DNA from: Peronospora farinosa
Taxonomy: Eukaryota; Oomycota; Peronosporomycetes; Peronosporales; Peronosporaceae
Direction: 5' to 3'
Length of the DNA: 34,544 bases
NCBI GenBank assembly: GCA_947646735.1
Contig: CANTFK010000619.1
Location: 1 to 34,544, forward strand
Below the pieces are notes generated by a model that saw only the letters and a program-made list of their open reading frames with translations, ran no database searches and was not told where the DNA came from. Shown piece by piece: positions 9,401 through 20,401 of this stretch. The first letter of the stretch is position 1; the number at the start of each line of letters is the position of its first letter. The position numbers and the translations under genes are program-made.

Positions 9401-11920
9401 TATGCGACCAGGGAACATCGCTGGTAAAACAATTACTGGCGTAACCGGTTCAATGGTGCCTCGAACACTCACGAAACGTGCATAGAGATGAAAAACTTCC
9501 GACTCTGTTGTCAGCGACATGACTGGAACCGTAATTTCTCCAAATGTATCCTTCGCCTTTATTTTGATATGAAATACTACTCGGTAGCCAGGCTGGAGAA
9601 CAAAACTATCCCCGGCTGATACAAAATTGATGATGTTGTTCCATTTATCACCTGCTCCAGCGTTATGCGGAAAATGTGAGAATAATTCAGCATTAGATAT
9701 TTCGGCTGCAATTGACACATCCACCGTCTCATTCTTGGAAACTTTCATTATTGAAAGTGTCAGTGGCACCGGATTTTCATTTGTTACTTCCACCATCTCC
9801 ATACAAGCCTTATGTGATGCGACCTTATCCAAATCAAACAGCAGCGACCGACATATATGGACAGCGTTCGTATCTGTTAAAGCTTTTTCACCGTCTATGC
9901 GAGGTGTCGCTGGCACTACGCCATCTCTTGGCATCAACAAACATTCCCCCGTCGACTCTCGTCGATCAGTGTGTAAATCGATGTAGTAGCCGGAAACGAG
10001 GTAACTGTGGAGCCCTCTTGTAGAACTCAAAGTTAAAAAACCATTATACACGTAAATCGGAATTCGATCGAGCGTTCCATTTGTCTCAACCATTAACGAA
10101 TAGGATCGTGACGTAGCCAGTTTATCTTGGTTTTGAAATGTTGGTGTGATCTGCAGTGATATTGTCGGTAAACTTTCCCCAACAGGAACAATGACCTGCT
10201 GGAATTCGTGTACAATCACTTCCTGGAGAATATCGTTATCGGGCAGCACGTCATCCACCCATACTCGTTGTACTTCCACTGGGCAATCAAATCGATTCCA
10301 CAAACGAAGCGTTCTAACTTGATTAGTACCAACTAGAACTGCCATCGAATTCTTTACACTAGCAATTGACACGAGGTCGGCAGCTAGTGTTTCTTCAACT
10401 TTCGCGATTCCCTCAGATTCCTTTTCTTCTATGATATCAGCAGCCTTTTCATCTTCACTGAACACACGTTTGAGGGGCACCACGACCCCCACAAATGTCT
10501 GGTTTAGCTGAAAGGCTAAATGGCCTTTCACGACCTGGCCATACAGTCGCAGTTTCCGGTTCCTCAACTCCGAGCTCGATGCATTTGTCTTTAAAAGCAG
10601 TGACGCAATGCAGCTACCACCAATGATATCTCTATTGACACGAACTTGCACTACAAGTGTATGATATGCTCGGGTTTGCGCTAAAATAACTGCCGGTCCT
10701 CGTAGTTGCGCTGCGACGACCAATTTGCTTTCCAGGACTTTAATCTCCAATATTTCAATCGGAGTCGAACCAGCATTATACAACGAAAAAAACAGCTCAC
10801 GAGCTTCGTCTTCATACGAATCAGTCAGTACCCCCAGGTCCACCGCCTCCGGCTCAATATGTATTCCAGGTTTCAAAATAGCGATGCGCACAGGCACCAA
10901 CATCAAGAGTTTATCATTGGTGGCAATGTGAAGATACAATAAATGTACACCAATTGCATGCGATTGCACTGACACTGATATAAGCGGGCTGGTTGTTCCA
11001 GCAGGCATGTCCCATGCGCCACGACCAGCTCTCCTAGAATAATCAAACGCTTTATCATATTGTCCAGGAATTTCGCTAGTAAGATACTCCTCTTCATCAC
11101 CTTCTCTTGGCCATCGTGGACCAAAGATCCAGTCACTATCATTACCTAGTTTTAGATCAACAAAGCTGCTTGATGCATAAATTTCCGAGATTCGAATCAT
11201 AGAAGTCGACGGATTCGTAAACTCCAGTAATTGTTCAAAGTATTTTCCAGCTGGAATCGATGCACGGACGGCATTTACACCATATCGATTAGGAGCTACC
11301 TCGGAGCTACTAATAGGTAATGAAAATAGTCCCGATGTCGTTAAAATTCTCAAATGAGCATTTACTCCATTAAATTCCACTTGACTGGGTAGAAACACAA
11401 ATTCTACATTGAATCGATCACCTGGATTCAGTCGAATCCCTCGTACATCATTGGCCAGAGAGAATCCTTCATGTGTAAAGTCAGCTCGATCCAATGTCAC
11501 GGGTACACGTCCATTGTTTTGTACTCCAACATAAGATCTCTCTGGAATGCACGTCTTCATTCGTCCAAGATTAACTCGACTTGGTACGAATTGAATGGCT
11601 TGATCATCGACTGGAGTGTCTGGAAGCCCAATATCCGATTGGACAGGTAAACTACGTGTAATAGACAATCGATCACTCCATCGACGTCCAATTCCACGTG
11701 ACGTGGCAATGCCATTGACGTCAACAATTACGTGATTCTCCACTGGAAGCGGTCGATTCCCTTTGTGACGTTCTAGTGACGCAATAGAAGCTCGTTGAGC
11801 TGCAATAAGTGGAGATAATAACAAAAGGGTAAGTAGTAAAGTAGTTAAGGAGTAGAAAAAGCCTCGATTGACGTCATACTGCCGTCTAATCGACGTGCCC
11901 GCGCCACCAGAGGAAGTCAT
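6458..11920 (-). CDS. TMEM131-like large type I membrane protein
   Basis: An intronless 1820-codon gene. Residues 21-42 form a signal peptide/anchor (leucine-rich, ending SPLIAAQRA). A PapD-like beta-sandwich follows (about 112-205; FVPSRVNLGRMK, VGVQNNGRVPVTLD, LNPGDRFNVEFVFLPSQVEF), then a segment resembling the next conserved TMEM131 block (NRYGVNAVRASIPAGKYFEQ, LLEFTNPSTSMIRISEIYAS). A long beta-rich lumenal region leads to one membrane span at about 1339-1363 and a Ser/Pro-rich cytosolic tail of roughly 455 residues. Animal TMEM131 uses its PapD-like domain to bind procollagen and its tail to bind TRAPPC8, helping secretion. By analogy this is an ER-Golgi cargo factor, but its cargo is unknown. 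Size and layout fit the family (human TMEM131 is of similar length). The start has a good context (AAAACCATGA). Confidence 0.82.
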   Translation of the reverse strand: MTSSGGAGTSIRRQYDVNRGFFYSLTTLLLTLLLLSPLIAAQRASIASLERHKGNRPLPVENHVIVDVNGIATSRGIGRRWSDRLSITRSLPVQSDIGLPDTPVDDQAIQFVPSRVNLGRMKTCIPERSYVGVQNNGRVPVTLDRADFTHEGFSLANDVRGIRLNPGDRFNVEFVFLPSQVEFNGVNAHLRILTTSGLFSLPISSSEVAPNRYGVNAVRASIPAGKYFEQLLEFTNPSTSMIRISEIYASSSFVDLKLGNDSDWIFGPRWPREGDEEEYLTSEIPGQYDKAFDYSRRAGRGAWDMPAGTTSPLISVSVQSHAIGVHLLYLHIATNDKLLMLVPVRIAILKPGIHIEPEAVDLGVLTDSYEDEARELFFSLYNAGSTPIEILEIKVLESKLVVAAQLRGPAVILAQTRAYHTLVVQVRVNRDIIGGSCIASLLLKTNASSSELRNRKLRLYGQVVKGHLAFQLNQTFVGVVVPLKRVFSEDEKAADIIEEKESEGIAKVEETLAADLVSIASVKNSMAVLVGTNQVRTLRLWNRFDCPVEVQRVWVDDVLPDNDILQEVIVHEFQQVIVPVGESLPTISLQITPTFQNQDKLATSRSYSLMVETNGTLDRIPIYVYNGFLTLSSTRGLHSYLVSGYYIDLHTDRRESTGECLLMPRDGVVPATPRIDGEKALTDTNAVHICRSLLFDLDKVASHKACMEMVEVTNENPVPLTLSIMKVSKNETVDVSIAAEISNAELFSHFPHNAGAGDKWNNIINFVSAGDSFVLQPGYRVVFHIKIKAKDTFGEITVPVMSLTTESEVFHLYARFVSVRGTIEPVTPVIVLPAMFPGRIERIQLQYRNTFDHLVTALKATVSSSKLQLLPMRETMAPRTVESVLNLIFYPWEDSACVGMLYFADCLLPLADPIAEHKCYQLSDYGEFVNKYDLDALRRRDAFWLERAATGIHLTSEAQVRLHTDIMDDVAEVTIKALLQRPMVTAPSGMALDPNNESLTVFGRKEFPLTGLFEMNHIFVHVRNPSNFSIMMELAIAEADDDLFYFCGEESRHTLQEADSGVKYDDPEMCLEEWKTVAAYAAARHESRQKIDVPPFYYQKKIIKVYAGEEIQLGPIYYLPSKVQEVSTRVFVRNDLTHIEPVSLFAQSGKGTLNILMDGTSDRKSTPSYYTAGESAAVSEDKKPTQRSAPVELDGILSFSLTSDDSLTNFTQVAEIVLSNTGRYGLTIRSVAVERDEHVLMESTWTSESSPNSDFVVTSDDFTCGRDDSKRIPKVLAPGEAAKFQVSYYASCFTAVSSSWLIIDTSDSVKDIRLEGTISTDAAFTCLRSRTPRSSQYTFVAVWMVAVVIAVISILYTVFLLTRDAWTSELELVGKKQSEQFDVHSENTDTNVVEVTAIENHEESSTTALDNKSSAFPYQSLASINRILADMEQVSLAPPACVVMPAVAELLERRRKELHSTVCNRSPQNDQLSKNDEAGNDKQNGKPTALTAKAKASTNKKVVRSRDQVPASDEASTARMASLRDAQNKVLKEAGRTDMLPATNATRLVPTPDQHFKCSSKKSDKSWSEKPTKGFCSSVSSSRSAIGQHDTEQSSRMAKLSNFSMDFSGSSQHGSVRSAPVTSPPPKKEETPFEAFKSLSKRWRTVTEQDDLNDHSRPALSGKFPGLEEWHDTLSFNTFAHNLRGPTAGRNGHDDTRARLYQDGFSVSSIPLPVEAKPRTITTKASPRKAPPGFTSADARPVEARAAFERFRPSGAPASSVPSTNNEFTGGSLFANNLPLFGPALPAKNEHKSPVGSAGCIGSGRSKVFRHLDGSQDSTK

Positions 11921-12388
11921 GGTTTTGTCCTCGGGTCAACTGAGCATATGCTGTTTCGTAGGTTTTGATACGTGTTCGTTTTGGGGGGGTTGTAAATATT
12001 CGAAATGGCTACATTTGTCGCATTGTCGCATGTTTTTAAGCGAGTAGTTCATGCTACGGAGACTGCAGAAGGTTCTTGTATCCATACTATAGTAGAAAGT
12101 GGAAGCGTATAATGCACTCTTTTGCGTCAAGAGAACTTGTTTATGCAATTTCAGCTTCATTGGATTAAAACTAACAAGGTAAAAAGCTATAACGTCAAGA
12201 AGACGTCACGGTTCTTCTTCTTCTCGTCCAGCTTTTCTAAATTAGCTCAAATTGACGTGTCCTTCGGCGTATCTAAGCGACCTCTTTTCCACTTGCACAC
12301 GCAGTCGCAAGCAACAGCATCAGCGAACGCAACAAGTGCGTGCGCATCTCTTCTCCGTCGTCCAGCGAGCGATTTGCCGACCAATAAT
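11921..12388. other. Intergenic: TMEM131-like promoter and RPS29 3' region
   Basis: Both neighbours are on the minus strand, so this DNA holds the 5' flank of the TMEM131-like gene and the 3' flank of RPS29. A plus-strand open frame (12122-12445) overlaps the last RPS29 exon in antisense and has no family resemblance, so I treat it as chance. No RNA gene or repeat is recognised. Confidence 0.5.
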
Positions 12389-12633
12389 TTACCGGTACTG
12401 CCATTTACACAAGACGTAGGCATCAATTTCTTTTGTTTGCATTAGAGCGGCAAGCAGTGGTGTAATAATTTATTTACCTTGACGAAACCAATGTCCGTGG
12501 CGCGCTCGCGGAAGCAGCGACGGCACATGTTCAGGTGGTACTTCCGGATCAGACCACGGGTGGTCTTGCACACACGGCAATGACGTGAGTCTTTACCATA
12601 AGTGCGAGGGTGAGAGTACGTGAGGTTCGCCAT
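12389..12633 (-). CDS. RPS29: Small-subunit ribosomal protein uS14 (S29)
   Basis: Exon 1 (12478-12633) encodes 52 residues beginning [20 protein letters not shown] and ending DIGFVK. An 80-nt intron (12398-12477, GTAAAT...GGCAG) leads to a 9-nt last exon (12389-12397) encoding Y, R and stop. The total is 54 residues. The ending GFVKYR matches the plant-type uS14 ending GFIKYR and supports the tiny exon. Cys19, Cys22, Cys37 and Cys40 form the zinc-binding C-x2-C...C-x2-C set. The protein sits in the head of the 40S subunit near the mRNA channel. The frame stays open upstream (it would add MLQSAI), but the family start and a likely 5' UTR intron acceptor just upstream (TTGTTGCAG) favour the ATG at 12631-12633. 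Confidence 0.95.
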
Positions 12634-13295
12634 GATTGCAGACTGCAACAAAAAGACAACAACAGCATCAGTCTCTGTGTTCTTAGTATCATATCACTTG
12701 ATGCTGGCAAGCAGGTCGTTGGGAGTCAAAGGTCAAGTGGAAGTCATGAAAAAGCTTGACCACGTATACGGTGAGACTCCTAGCACTGTTCTGCTGCCCT
12801 GCGTTCTTGTCATTGCTGCGTTTGTTTGCTATACAATACTAGTCTCTTCCTCCCGCTGACCTGCTTGCAACTCTGTCTGCCCAAGTACATAGAAAGAGGT
12901 TTCTGCTTTTTCTTACCTTCTTCTTGGATAGCTTTGGACAGTAGCAAATGAAGGCGTAAAGCGGCGGCTCGTATTGCTTCGGGAACCACCCATCTCTCGG
13001 TGTGATTTTAAGCCAATGACATGGTTTCAAATGACCTATTGTGACGAATCAGCACTGCTTTTGTAATGGTGCCTACTTCAGGTGCACCACGTCATGTTCC
13101 GATTGACATTTTTCCCATCTCTTGTTAAAAAGCTCGTATGCTGCATAACCGTTTTGTTGCCTTTTTAAAGACATCATCATCGTAAAAACGCCTGTTTTTT
13201 CTTACGTAATTACTCCTTCTTACCTCATCCGCCACGTGTGCAACGTGTGCAAGGCAAAAGGAAAGTCACTGCCAGAGTGACGTTCATTCGAAAGA
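12634..13295. other. Divergent region between RPS29 and STT3, with a probable RPS29 5' UTR intron
   Basis: On the minus strand the sequence just upstream of the RPS29 ATG ends an intron well (pyrimidine-rich then TTGTTGCAG; first exonic base 12642). A GTAAGA donor lies at 12916-12911 after an AAGAAGAAG stretch, which would give a 274-nt leader intron (12643-12916). Leader introns are common in eukaryotic ribosomal protein genes. The rest (12917-13295) should hold the divergent promoters. Short frames here (12620-12859 plus, 12839-13030 minus) show no protein-like features. Confidence 0.45.
13281..13290 (+). promoter_or_regulatory. Initiator-like TTCATTCG before STT3
   Basis: CGTTCATTCG lies a few bases upstream of the STT3 ATG at 13296. 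It resembles the TCATT core of the oomycete initiator, although it would leave a very short leader. Motif-only evidence. Confidence 0.25.
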
Positions 13296-16053
13296 ATGAC
13301 ACTCAAATCCAAGGCCAAGAAGGCGGCCACGTCCTCCTCGGATGATCCGAACCATGAGACGCCTGTAGTATCGCCCACAGTAAAGCAAATTGTCCAAGAT
13401 CCCACACGTTTCGTGTTTGGTGTCGATCTAGACGACCCACGGGACCCCGAAGACGACATGAATGCACTCACTCCCGTCGCTAAATTTGCAATCCTGGCGA
13501 TGATTTGTCTCATGTCATTTTCGATCCGTCTCTTTGCCGTCGTGCGCTACGAATCGGTATGTCTACTCTCTCCTCTATAAATGGATATGAAGTATGACAG
13601 TTTTTAGAGATATATATCTTATGGTATGGTATCCTGTTTTTTATTATGTATTACAGGTAATTCATGAATTTGACCCCTACTTTAACTTTCGGACGACGAA
13701 ATACTTGGCTTCCGAAGGGTTTCTCGAGTTCTTGGACTGGTTTGATGATCGTGCATGGTATCCACTTGGTCGTATCATTGGTGGCACCATTTATCCTGGT
13801 CTCATGTACACCGCAGCACTGATGTACTGGGTGTTAAATGTATTGAACATCTCTATTAATGTGCGCAACACGTGCGTGTTCTTGGCCCCACTGTTTGCAG
13901 CCAATACGGCAATTGCTACCTATTTGCTGACGAAGGAGGTGACCAAGCGCTCAAGTGCAGGACTTCTGGCTGCTGCCTTTGCAGGAATTGTACCGTCCTA
14001 CATCTCTCGCTCAGTTGGGGGATCATATGACAATGAAGGTGTTGCCATCTTTGCACTGATTTTCGTGTTCTACCTCTGGATCAAAGCGGTGCACACGGGA
14101 TCCATGTTCTGGTCGGCTGGATGTGCTCTGACGTATTTCTACATGGTGGCGGCGTGGGGTGGCTACGTGTTTATCATCAACATGATTCCCATCTACGTGC
14201 TCGTGATGATCTTTGCAGGTCGATACACTCCTCGTATCTATATTGCGTACTCTACGTTCTACACACTGGGTAGCCTCATGGCCATGCAGGTGCCATTCGT
14301 GGGATTCAACGTCATTAAGCAGGCTGAGTGCGCTGGCTCGCATGGTGTCTTCGTACTGCTGCAAGTATACTGTTTTGTCAACTGGTTGCGTAACTATATC
14401 TCGGCTTCGTCGTTCCGCCGTCTTGTACTGGTGGGTGCCAGTCTTCTCGTGTCGGGCTTCGCGCTTGCTCTGCTGGTGTTGCAGCTCATGGGCAAGGTTC
14501 AGTGGACGGGTCGCAGTTTGACTTTGCTGGACCCTACCTACGCGTCCAAGTATATCCCTATAATTGCTTCAGTGAGTGAGCACCAGCCGACGCCGTGGAC
14601 ATCCTACTTCTTTGACTTGCACATTATGGTACCTTTCGCGCCAGTGGGTCTTTACTTTCTTTTCCAGAACCTTACTGATGGCGGCATTTTCGTCATCCTG
14701 TACGGTACAGTGGCGTGGTACTTTGCGGGTGTTATGGTGCGTCTCATGCTCACGCTGGCACCCATTGCTTGCATCTTGGGTGCTGTGGGCATTTCGTCGA
14801 CGCTGCGCAAGTTTATGGGTATTCTGGCTCGTCCGTCGACGTTCGTTGTGCAGAAGGATGGCGTGCAGCCTGTGCCTAAGATCTTAGCTTTGGGTGTTGT
14901 GACTGGTCTTCTGTTTATGCTGCTGAGCTACTCTATGCACGCTACATACGTGTCTTCGATGGCGTACTCTTCGCCGAGTATTGTGATTGAGGCTGGTCGT
15001 ACGCGCACAGGTGAGCATGTTATTTACGATGACTACCGAGAGGCGTACTTCTGGCTTCGCCAAAACACGGATGATAACGCCAAGATCATGTCGTGGTGGG
15101 ACTACGGTTATCAGATGTCGGCTATGGCTAACCGCACGGTCATCGTGGACAACAATACGTGGAACAACACACACATTGCCACAGTGGGTCGTGCTCTGGC
15201 CTCTACAGAGGAGGACGCATACCCGATTCTGCAGAGTCTAGATGTGGACTACGTCTTGGTCATCTTTGGCGGTGTGAGTGGCTACAGCTCAGACGACATT
15301 AACAAGTTTCTATGGCCTGTGCGTATCGGTTCTGGCGTGTACCCAAACGACATGCCCTCGGAGCGTGACTTCTACTCAGCCTCGGGCAATTTCGACATCG
15401 GTCCGGGCGGCTCAAAGTTTTTGCACAACTGCCTTGCCTACAAGCTGTGCTACTACCGCTTTGGTGAGGTGATGACGGACTACCAGCACCCGGCGGGTTT
15501 TGACCGTGCTCGCAACGCGGAGGTGGGTGTCAAGAACATTAAGCTCACGCACATGGAAGAGGCTTTCACGTCGGAGCACTGGATTGTGCGTATCTTTAAG
15601 GTGAAGAAGCAGCCTAATGTGGAAGCTACGACTGCTGTCAAGACTTCGCGTTTATCCGAAGCAGTGGCGCAAGAGAAGGATATCTCCGAGGAGAAAACGC
15701 GCTTCCTTGGTTGCTTTACAGGAGAGAATATGTTGGGCAACGACCGCGTATACGCCGGTGGCTCCAGCGGGGCCAACTACAACCTTGCGCTGCACCACGC
15801 CAAGGACAAGGGCAAGCGCTACTTTGCCATCGCACGTGTGGCGAATGAGGGCCACGCGTTTGCATTCAACAAGCTTCCCGTGAACGAAGCCTCTGCGGAC
15901 GGCAACGATGAGGGTTGCAAGCGTCCATGCAAGGACTCGAACGCGCACTTTTGTGGTTGTGCTGATGCTGGTTGTACGGATATGAACGTGAGTCCGGGCA
16001 AGGGCCAAGAGCACAACCGCCGCTGGGCCATTTACGAGCGCCTGACGAAGTAA
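13296..16053 (+). CDS. STT3: Oligosaccharyltransferase catalytic subunit STT3
   Basis: Two exons (13296-13556 and 13657-16053; phase-0 intron of 100 nt, GTATGT...TTACAG) encode 885 residues. STT3 is the catalytic subunit of the ER oligosaccharyltransferase and transfers the lipid-linked glycan to Asn in N-x-S/T sites. Visible motifs are EFDPYFN spanning the exon junction (acidic residues E91 and D93), the SVGGSYDNEG loop, about a dozen membrane spans, and the sequon-binding WWDYG at residues 567-571. The last is followed by the conserved NRTVIVDNNTWNNTHIA, which itself contains N-glycosylation sites. The first 75 or so residues are a charged cytosolic tail. The protein is longer than yeast (718) or human STT3 because of an extra lumenal segment (about 772-885) that includes a Cys-rich patch (about 840-860). 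Convergent with the proteasome gene. Confidence 0.95.
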
Positions 16054-16414
16054 ACCAACGTTGAAGCACGTGTAGCCTGTCATCAGCGTTAGCTCTTTCC
16101 ACTGGTTTTGTTTGTTTTCTCTTAGCTGCAGTTGGACAGATGCTGTTGCTATTGGGCGGTCGGTGTCTTGGCGAGAAATGCAACCGATCGATGTGTAAAG
16201 CGGGCTAGCAAGTACACAGATAATATAACAAGCATACGCTTTCTCTGTGGAGTCGTGTGAAAAAACGTGACCTGTTGCATCATTGCACACTAGTTGAATA
16301 ATGGCGCCTAATTTACGCCGGCGAGAATCTCCCTGACAGCTAGACTGCAACTTTTCAACACGGCAAAAGCGCTTTTACTTCTCATGGGTGCGCTGCATTC
16401 TTCACTCCATGCAT
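16054..16414. other. Convergent 3' region between STT3 and proteasome alpha-4
   Basis: Contains the 3' UTRs of two facing genes. A minus-strand open frame here (part of 15652-16350) is the antisense of the STT3 tail and is rejected. No clear AATAAA or other element is recognised. Confidence 0.5.
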
Positions 16415-17512
<1,098 letters not shown>

Positions 17513-17537
17513 TCAAGGATCTAAGGGGGAATGCTTG

Positions 17538-17590
17538 ATTTCTAAATGGAGCGTGTCAATTTCTAAATGGTGCGTGTCCCTCTTAGAAAT
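17538..17590. promoter_or_regulatory. Direct repeat in the alpha-4/GCP4 divergent promoter
   Basis: Two 20-bp copies beginning ATTTCTAAATGG (17538-17557 and 17559-17578) differ at one base and are spaced 21 bp, about two helical turns. An inverted ATTTCTAA (TTAGAAAT) follows at 17583-17590. They lie in the 167-bp space between the divergent ATGs (17487 minus, 17655 plus), so they are candidate binding sites acting on one or both genes. Confidence 0.5.
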
Positions 17591-17654
17591 AATCTGATGT
17601 GACAAACATACATATATATCTTTTTAACCAATCGAAGACTGTATTGTTATTGCC

Positions 17655-20401
17655 ATGCATCACGAGCTCTTCTTGGCGCTGTTGGGACATACGGGCGACG
17701 TCGTGGAACGTCGTTCTGACGGTTTCTTTGTGCGGAAAGACGCATCATTTTTGTCACAAGCACAGAGTTGTGTAGTGAATCGCTTGTTACGATTGGGCTT
17801 TTCGTTTTCGAGATTGGATCAGTTTGTACGACAGGCGCCACAATGCCCCAGTGTGTATCTCCATGCATTGGCACAAGCAGTGGAACGGCTGCTGTATCGT
17901 TATACTGACTCAGTGGTGGAGCTAGAGGCCAAGACACTTAGATCCAGTGCCGTTTTTCCCATGTCGAACTTCATGTTTGAGCTTGAGGAGTTTGTGGAAG
18001 TGCTGCCGGAGGTCTGTAAACTTATGGAGAGAGTTATAGAGATAGGAAAAGAGAAACAAGAGGAGCAAGAAGGATCGAGTATCAAAGGAGCAAAGCTGCT
18101 GGATATTGTGCATCGAAGCACGAACTCTGGTTTCCCAAGAGTGCAGAAAGTGATGCAAGAATTACTCTACTTCTGCCATCGGTGAGGAAACTGCGAGCTT
18201 GCAGTGGTTTTTGTGTTTTATTCTTATAGTTTTCGTTGTAAATGAGTTGCAGAGTTTTGTTTAAGCAGATCATAGCGTGGATGGTATATGGGGAGATTGT
18301 GGATCCGCACAAGGAGTTTTTCATCAAGAAAAAGGTGAATGTAATGACTACTAAGTCGACTGCTGTGACAGAGAAGGCGTTGTTGGCTGAGGATAAAAAT
18401 GCAACGGCACAACTATGGCATCAGCAATTTGCAATTGACTTGGAGGCTGTGCCTCTCGATTACTTTCCGACATCTTTGGCAGAGAGTGTGTTTATGATCG
18501 GCAAAGCCGTGCATATCTTGACACGAGCAAATCTGTTTTCCGCACGCGAGGTGCAGAATATCACTAAAGTCATGTCGGAGATAGCACGATGTCCTGTGTT
18601 TGATGTTGTGGTAGTCGAACATGAGGTGGAAAAGGTGCGCCATCGCGTAGCCAGTAGACTGCATGAAGAAGTGGTGGTAAAATCCGACTTTGTTGGATAT
18701 CTGCGCGTCCTGAAAGGGTTCTTTCTGCTGTCTCGTGGAGAGATATTTCAGACGTTTATCGAGCGTAGTTTTGGAATGATGCTGGTCAAGCCGACAATGA
18801 AATCGGAAGAGGATGTGAATCATGTCGTCTGGCAGGAAATTGTGCATGACTTAGTACCAGAGGATGAACCCTGGGGTCGGGACTTTGACATGCAGGTTCG
18901 TCGAACACAAGTTGGTGATCTTGTTGTCAAGTGACTTACTTATTTGCAATTTCTTATGTAGCTCCCGCTTCAAACGTTTGGATTTGTAGGTTTCTCGGCG
19001 AGTGATGGTCTCGTTCTTTTCAATGTATTACGAGGACAAAACGGCAAGTTTTTAGCAACGAGCTCGGACACTGTAACGAATCACGCACAACGAGAACCCA
19101 TAGCGGAAGAAAGCAGCACTGTGTGGTGGCGTCATGCACAGATGGATGGCACTTCTTTTTCATCTGAGTTTTCTTTGCAATGGGAGCAAAACTCATTTTG
19201 TTCCGGAAGCCATCGTGCAGCGTTTTTGCTCCAGAATGAAAGCACATTAGACTCGGCTACGTTAGTCAATGGATCATTTGAGCTTGACGATTTGCATGCT
19301 TTCTATGTGAGCGTCGATCTTGCTATCGAACACTTACCAGGCGACACGAAAGGGATACGTGTGATGGCTCAAGTGAAACCTTCATGCGCAGGTGAGAGCG
19401 GCATCCAATCTTCCCCAGTTATGAAAGTTTCCATGGCTGATAGCAGTACGCCAGTGCTCCGCGTTCGTGTGCAATATGCCCGTCAAGAAGTTACACTGCC
19501 CTCGTCGAAGCAGGTTATGTACAAGAAAATGATGGCCGTGATCGTCAATGATGTGCTGATACTTGAGACACAAATTGACCTTCAGCAAGTATTAATGTTG
19601 CAATCTACTGTCGGTGAATACTTTATCGGGCTTGCATTTTCCTCACTCGTACGTCTTACGAGTTGGAGTTTGGATAAATACTCGGCCAAGACTTGTTGGC
19701 GGGAAGGCAATAGTGCTGATCTGAAGGAGAAGAATCGTGCACTGGCACCACGTGAATTGTGGAGTGCTCTTCGTTTGTGTTGTACTGTGCGATGGCCGTT
19801 ACAATTGCTCATCACACCTGACCTATTGCGCTCATACGGACACTTGTTCCAGTTCTGTTTTCGGCTGAAACGTGTAGCGCACGCTCTCGAGCTCGCGTGG
19901 AAGAGTAGCCCGTTACGATCGAAGCACACTACTGGAAAATGTGCAGCAGTGGCTGCCGGTGCACTACGTATCCGCATGAGCTTCGTAGTGCGGACACTGG
20001 AGCTGTATTTTCAAGTGTTCGTGATTGAAAGCAAATTCCAGACGTGCGTCGAACACATTGAATCTGCAAGCGACTTTGATCGCGCCAAACGCGTGCACGA
20101 GACTTTTGTGGCGAGCGTCGTCAAGTGTTGCTATGTGCACAGCAAGACCGTGGCGTCAGCACTTGATGACATGCTGGGCTGCTGCTGGGAATTTGCCGAG
20201 TACGTATTGTACCTGAACACTATGGAAGACACTGTCAACGAGTTCTCTGCAGATCACATTGCGTTGCTGAGCCAGGACTTTTACCGCCGCTTTGAGTTCC
20301 TGTATAGCGTGTTGTATGTCTCGGAAGCGCGCGATTTGCTCTTTCTCCTCGACAGTAATGGGTTTTTCACAGCAGAACGACAACGCAAGAAACAGCAATA
20401 A
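17655..20401 (+). CDS. Gamma-tubulin complex component 4 (GCP4) with a large insert
   Basis: Three exons (17655-18181, 18253-18895, 18962-20401; introns 71 and 66 nt) encode 869 residues. The start MHHELFLALLGHTGDVV matches the GCP4 N-terminus (MIHELLLALSGYPG in known members). The N-terminal GRIP1 half continues through GEIVDPHKEFFI, ESVFMIGKAVHIL and LRVLKGFFLLSRGEIFQTFI. The C-terminal GRIP2 half, which binds gamma-tubulin, runs from about residue 648 (VRWPLQLLITPDLLRSYGHL) to the end. GCP4 is part of the gamma-tubulin ring complex that nucleates microtubules. Animal and plant GCP4 are about 670-740 residues. The excess here is a block of roughly 240 residues (about 397-640) between the two halves, which reads like a beta-sandwich (AFYVSVDLAIEHLPG, GEYFIGLAFSSLVRLTSWSL). 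Confidence 0.88.

Noticed and set aside
12122..12445. 107-codon plus-strand frame
   Set aside because: It is antisense to the RPS29 mini-exon and intron and low in complexity, with no family match.
15652..16350. 232-codon minus-strand frame
   Set aside because: It is antisense to the conserved STT3 coding sequence and its 3' flank, with no recognisable protein features.
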